NCBI RefSeq assembly: GCF_963675165.1 | Contig: NC_087377.1 | Coordinates: forward strand, 16,782,518-16,846,517 | DNA: 64,000 nt | Direction of reading: 5' to 3' | Origin: Halichondria panicea | Lineage: Eukaryota > Porifera > Demospongiae > Suberitida > Halichondriidae | Shown: piece by piece, positions 60,210-64,000 of the stretch | Numbering within the stretch: the stretch's first letter is position 1 | Layout of the letters: the number at the start of each line of letters is the position of its first letter | Notes under the pieces: generated by a model | Told to the model about the DNA's origin: nothing | The model's input: only the letters and a program-made list of their open reading frames with translations | The model's database searches: none | Translations under genes and position numbers: made by a program

Positions 60210-61392
60210 CTTCATTGTGTGTAGCCTTCCTCTGAGCTTCCCTGTTGGCGGCCATATCCCCAGACCTGCAAACCAACCACCATAATAACAACACTCCTCA
60301 CAGTTATCGTATTACTAGAATGTTTTACGAGCGTAATTATGCGAATTTTTAAACAATAATATTGCAAAACCTAATTTTGGGTAAATACACACGATCCTTG
60401 CCAGAACGCAATAGTTATAGATCGCAAAGGGTTGCCGATTTGGCTGATTCGCAAAGGTTTTTCACCAACAGCAAAGTATTCTAGTAATACGGTATGTAGC
60501 AAGAATGATGCTTTCCCTAACATACTGTCATACATGTTATGCAGAGGTAGGCAATCACATGAACTGTGTACTTACAACTGCATTTGAATGATGGGGTCGG
60601 CCGTGAGATAATCCATAGTTGATATCCCGTTCATCTTGGGTGCTATAGGTCGACCCATTGCATGCAGTATCTCAGCACTACTGGATGGTGGGATCATCAC
60701 ATACAGAGGACCTGAACACACACAACAACATAGTAAAAACTGACTATTTTTCAACACCACTTCTAAGAAACCTTATTTTATAATTAAAACATTAGCAATA
60801 ATACTCATGGTTCTACATGTAATTAGTACGTACAAGCACTTGGATAACTTATCGAAGCCTATATATAATTTTGGATTTGCCCCCAAAAATGTATCGTCAC
60901 ACTGATAAATTTGGCCTCCATTACTCACCATTTTGGCCAGACTCTGAACCAGATGAGGTGCTCCTAGTGATGAGGAACTGAGATGAGGGGGTGGTCTGTC
61001 CACCTTGCTGCATCTGGATGAGGGCATGGCCTATAGCGTTGAGGGTGGAGCCATCCTCAGAGGTCATGTCAGAGGGCAAACCATCATCGCTAGTTAGCGT
61101 GTGGACCTCCTGTGTGAGTGGGCGGGAACAACAAGTGTGTGTGTGTGTGTGTTCGTTATTTGGGAGGTAGTTACCATCATGCAAATTCTAACCATGTAAT
61201 ACGAAAGCGAACAAAAACGAAACTTCTTAGGAGACCTTGTTTTTAAGTGCTAGCTTTATATGTTACTTGGAACTGTGTGTGTGTTACCTGGGTAGGGTAT
61301 CATGCACAAGGCCAAAGTTAACTACACATTAATATTAACATGTACCTTGTTCTTGATGAAGGTTCCTCAGTAGTCCCTGTCCATGGACTCAT
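60210..61392 (-). pseudogene. USF-like gene, truncated copy 3
   Basis: Kept on minus: first exon 61346-61392 with its ATG, Ser/Thr-rich exon 60929-61109, USF-specific exon 60576-60711 and basic exon 60210-60265. The acidic exon is almost gone; only about 35 bp near 61285-61320 remain, with a small insertion. The bHLH and zipper exons are absent: sequence below 60140 is unrelated. It cannot encode a DNA-binding dimer. Confidence 0.75.
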
Positions 61393-61669
61393 GTCTTCAG
61401 CCTCCACCAATACAGACAAATAGTTTGACCACTTGCTCAGAGCTTCAAAACTGACTGCACAATTTCTTCTTTTCTGTTTCTCTGGAAGCACCACGTGGTT
61501 TAGTCATTATTTGGAGGCTACAAAGAAGAAGAAGAAGAAGAAGGTTTAGTAATGTATGTGTTATTGCACGTGACAGATTATTGTTTATTCTGCAGAGAAA
61601 GAGGGCGTATCTTGTTAGTTGCTGTTTTTCTGTATTTCTGTATCATGCTGTGAAGATACTGTACTGTAC

Positions 61670-61705
61670 AGAGCCTCTGGATTATTATCAGTGAGTGCAG
61701 ACAGC
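61670..61705 (+). promoter_or_regulatory. Conserved 5' leader and donor of copy F
   Basis: The leader block seen before copies A and C, here ending at 61690 with GTGAGT. The acceptor CTACAG is at 61818-61823, five bases before the ATG. Confidence 0.5.
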
Positions 61706-61828
61706 ACTGTTTACTGCATGTACATGATTTAGATGGCATGATATAATTTGCACACACTAATTCTGACATAATATAATTATAATTATTATACATTCATTGT
61801 TTATCTTATTCCACTCTCTACAGAGAAG

Positions 61829-63072
61829 ATGTCTGACTATCTCACAATAGCAGATCTAGGAAAACTATACATAGCTACGTTTGATGCTCGAATCAAGTGG
61901 CGAAACTTCTTGTTGGTTCTTGAGATATCCTCTGATACCATCGACAGCATTGGTACAAAATGGCGAGACGATCCTGATGACTGCTATCGTGAGGGTTTGA
62001 AAGAATGGCTGAAAGGTGAAAAGAGACGCTGGGAAGATGTTGTCAAAGCTTTGTCAAGTCCTATCGTAGGCCACAGTGACATAGCCAATACCATCGAGAA
62101 AGATCATCTACAGTCTACTGGTGCAAGCAATCCTACTGACGTGAAGTCAGAGGGTAAGCACTAGTTCAGCACTGAGGAATCACACATGATGCTTAGTTCG
62201 TTAGCTGCTATAATATTCACCCCCCCCCCACACACACACACACACACACACACAATGTTCTACAGTTGACCAAAATCACCAGGATATCAATGAGGATTTG
62301 ACTGTTTTTCTAGACCAACGACTTGGTAAAGGTGCATTTGGAGCAGTCTTCAAAGGCAGCTACAAGGGCGAGATTTGTGCAGTCAAAGTGCTGCTTCACG
62401 ATGCTATGGAGATGCAGGCAAATATTCCAATCGGCAAAAGTGAAGAAGCTAGCAAAGCATTTGATCGTGAGTGTGAGTTTCTCAAGTCACTCCAGCACCC
62501 AAACGTTGTTCTGTATTTGTCGACTGCTAAGCACCCCAAAACTGATGGTACAATCCTCGTTGTTGAGCTGATGGATTGCAATCTGAGATCCTATTTCTCT
62601 GGCCTTGATGAAGAGTCCCTCACTAGCGAATGTGAAATTAGCCTCTCCAAAGACGTGGCTTGTGGTCTGGCCTACATTCACAGCAATAAAATTATCCACC
62701 GTGACCTCTGTGGCGATAACGTCTTGCTGAAGCTTACACGACCAGTGCCTGTCGCAAAGATTTCTGACTTTGGCATGTCACGATTATACGATCCCTCCAA
62801 GCTTAGCCACACCCTCACAGCCTTTGGTCACCGTATGGGGTATCTACCTCGCGAGGCGAATCGATTGGACAATGAGAACTACGATAATAGTGTGGATGTT
62901 TTTTCCCTTGGGGCAATTATGGTGCAGATTGTTTGCAGACTGAAGACGGTTAAATCTGAAGAAGATCGATTATACCATGTTGCCAGGATCCCTCACACAC
63001 TCAGGTTAAGGAAGCTTATCGACAGTTGCTTGCAGGAAGACATGACGAGGAGACCATCTGCCAGGGACATCT
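61829..63072 (+). CDS. Kelch-kinase family copy F: Death and kinase exons, 3' part not seen
   Basis: Exon 61829-62153 encodes the Death domain (MSDYLTIADLGKLY, KWRNFLLVLEIS). Exon 62266-63072 encodes the kinase: GKGAFGAVFKG, AVKVL lysine, DRECEFL, HRDLCGDN, DFGMSR. The APE-equivalent reads LPREA rather than LPLEA. Both exons are open and in phase, ending in the same GTGAGTCAATT donor as the other copies. No linker, 75-bp exon or Kelch exon follows in the remaining 930 bp, which is mostly repeats. Either the Kelch half lies beyond the window behind a repeat-filled intron, or it has been lost. Confidence 0.85.
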
Positions 63073-63491
63073 GTGAGTCAATTATAATTATGTGTTTTAC
63101 GTTTTAGCATAGATAGAGTGTAAGAGGGATTGGAAACGGCAATAGAACCGGATGAAACCATCCGTGTTTCGGATGTATGTATAATTATGATTAGGCTAGG
63201 CCACCGGGCTTGAATCGAGGCTATACCAAGGGTGACTGGCTATGAGTAGCAAGAATACAGAAGACAGGGCTGATGTCATGAGCAGCAAATTTGATCGCTC
63301 CTGCATACATACTGCATATGCTGTAGGGGAGAGCTTGTAGCATCATGGACCTCCTCTGAATCTCACTTTAGACACTATAGATAGGCTCTAAAGATAATTA
63401 TTATTATGCCTGTTGGCCATTTGGAAATATCAACTGTCTGTTGTTGGTCATTATGCCTCAAGGCGTAGCCGCACGAGGGATACAGTAAAGC

Positions 63492-63988
63492 AGAGATTGA
63501 AGAGTTAGAGGGATAGGAAACGGTTGGTATCTCAAGTAACATCTGCGCTACGCTGCGGTTTAATCGAGGCCATCACAACAATATCTATTTCTACACCCAG
63601 TGCATAATAAACTACAAGTAACTGTGCTTAGTCCGTGCAACTTACTTATATTTCAAGGTCTATATATACCTATTGTAGTAGTCATAACCAGCACGCTTAC
63701 ACGTTACATGTTCCAATAGCTCTAAAACAGCCTTGGGAACATTGGAAAGTCTCTTTTTACTGGGTGTGGTCAGTCATTAGCAAGTACTACACGTGGCTCA
63801 TGGACTAGGCGTGTTATAAATTGCTGAAAGAGATGATGTCTCGAGGAAACACAGCTTTGGGAGTTACCCGGCAAAAATTTGTTCATAGGGCGTAACGCGG
63901 ATAATTTTCGAGGCTCCACTGCAGATTCAATGTAAAATCATCACGTGCACCACTCCGTTTCCTATCCCTCTAACTCTTCAATCTATGG
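63492..63988. mobile_element. ~497-bp MITE with 30-bp terminal inverted repeats and GTAAAGC duplication
   Basis: Starts AGATTGAAGAGTTAGAGGG and ends with its inverse. GTAAAGC flanks both sides (63485-63491 and 63989-63995). The site of insertion is a 'gaggcgtagccgcacgagggatac-gtaaagctgact' repeat whose empty form is at 14692-14725. It matches 38901-40007 without the nested element. Confidence 0.8.
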
Positions 63989-64000
63989 GTAAAGCTGACT

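Overview
This window looks like nuclear DNA of an early-branching animal, most probably a demosponge. Genes are broken by many short GT-AG introns (often 50-150 bp), the DNA is AT-rich, CA/GT microsatellites and short inverted-repeat (MITE-like) elements are everywhere, and the proteins combine Death-fold, kinase and Kelch modules with an animal-type bHLH-zipper factor. The species assignment is inference.

The backbone is a tandem family of plus-strand genes that end in a nearly identical six-bladed Kelch propeller encoded by one exon. Copy A (6137-8907) is Death-kinase-Kelch and is broken. Copy B (24282-27182) is kinase-Kelch and has lost its Death exon. Copy C (32464-35634) is an intact Death-kinase-linker-Kelch gene of about 829 residues. 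Copy D (48072-52766) has the same Kelch end, but its N-terminus is a CARD-like domain plus a second helical domain and has no kinase. Copy E (55563-58824) has a different, tyrosine-kinase-like domain and a long coiled coil, about 789 residues. Copy F (61829-63072) is Death-kinase; no Kelch exon is seen before the window ends. The Kelch exons share almost all framework bases and differ mainly at loop positions by amino-acid-changing substitutions, which suggests a diversifying ligand surface coupled to interchangeable signalling modules.

Between these genes, on the minus strand, lie three copies of a USF-like bHLH-zipper gene. Only the middle one (28631-32044) keeps all bHLH and zipper exons; those at 18537-21678 and 60210-61392 are decayed. 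Five copies of the 3' exon of another minus-strand gene, which I do not recognise, lie convergent with the Kelch genes. The repeating unit is therefore [Kelch gene >][< unknown gene 3' end][< USF], spread by segmental duplication and later reshuffled.

Two stretches interrupt this pattern. At 9608-17869 there is a candidate 8.3-kb DNA transposon of the Plavaka/KDZ (CACTA-like) type, better known from fungi. It carries a spliced transposase gene of about 998 codons with an N-terminal zinc finger, plus two further spliced genes of unknown function. At 36.9-47.9 kb the DNA is mostly repeats around a degraded integrase-core gene on the minus strand (43215-47008). Several nested MITE insertions can be dated relative to each other from target-site duplications.
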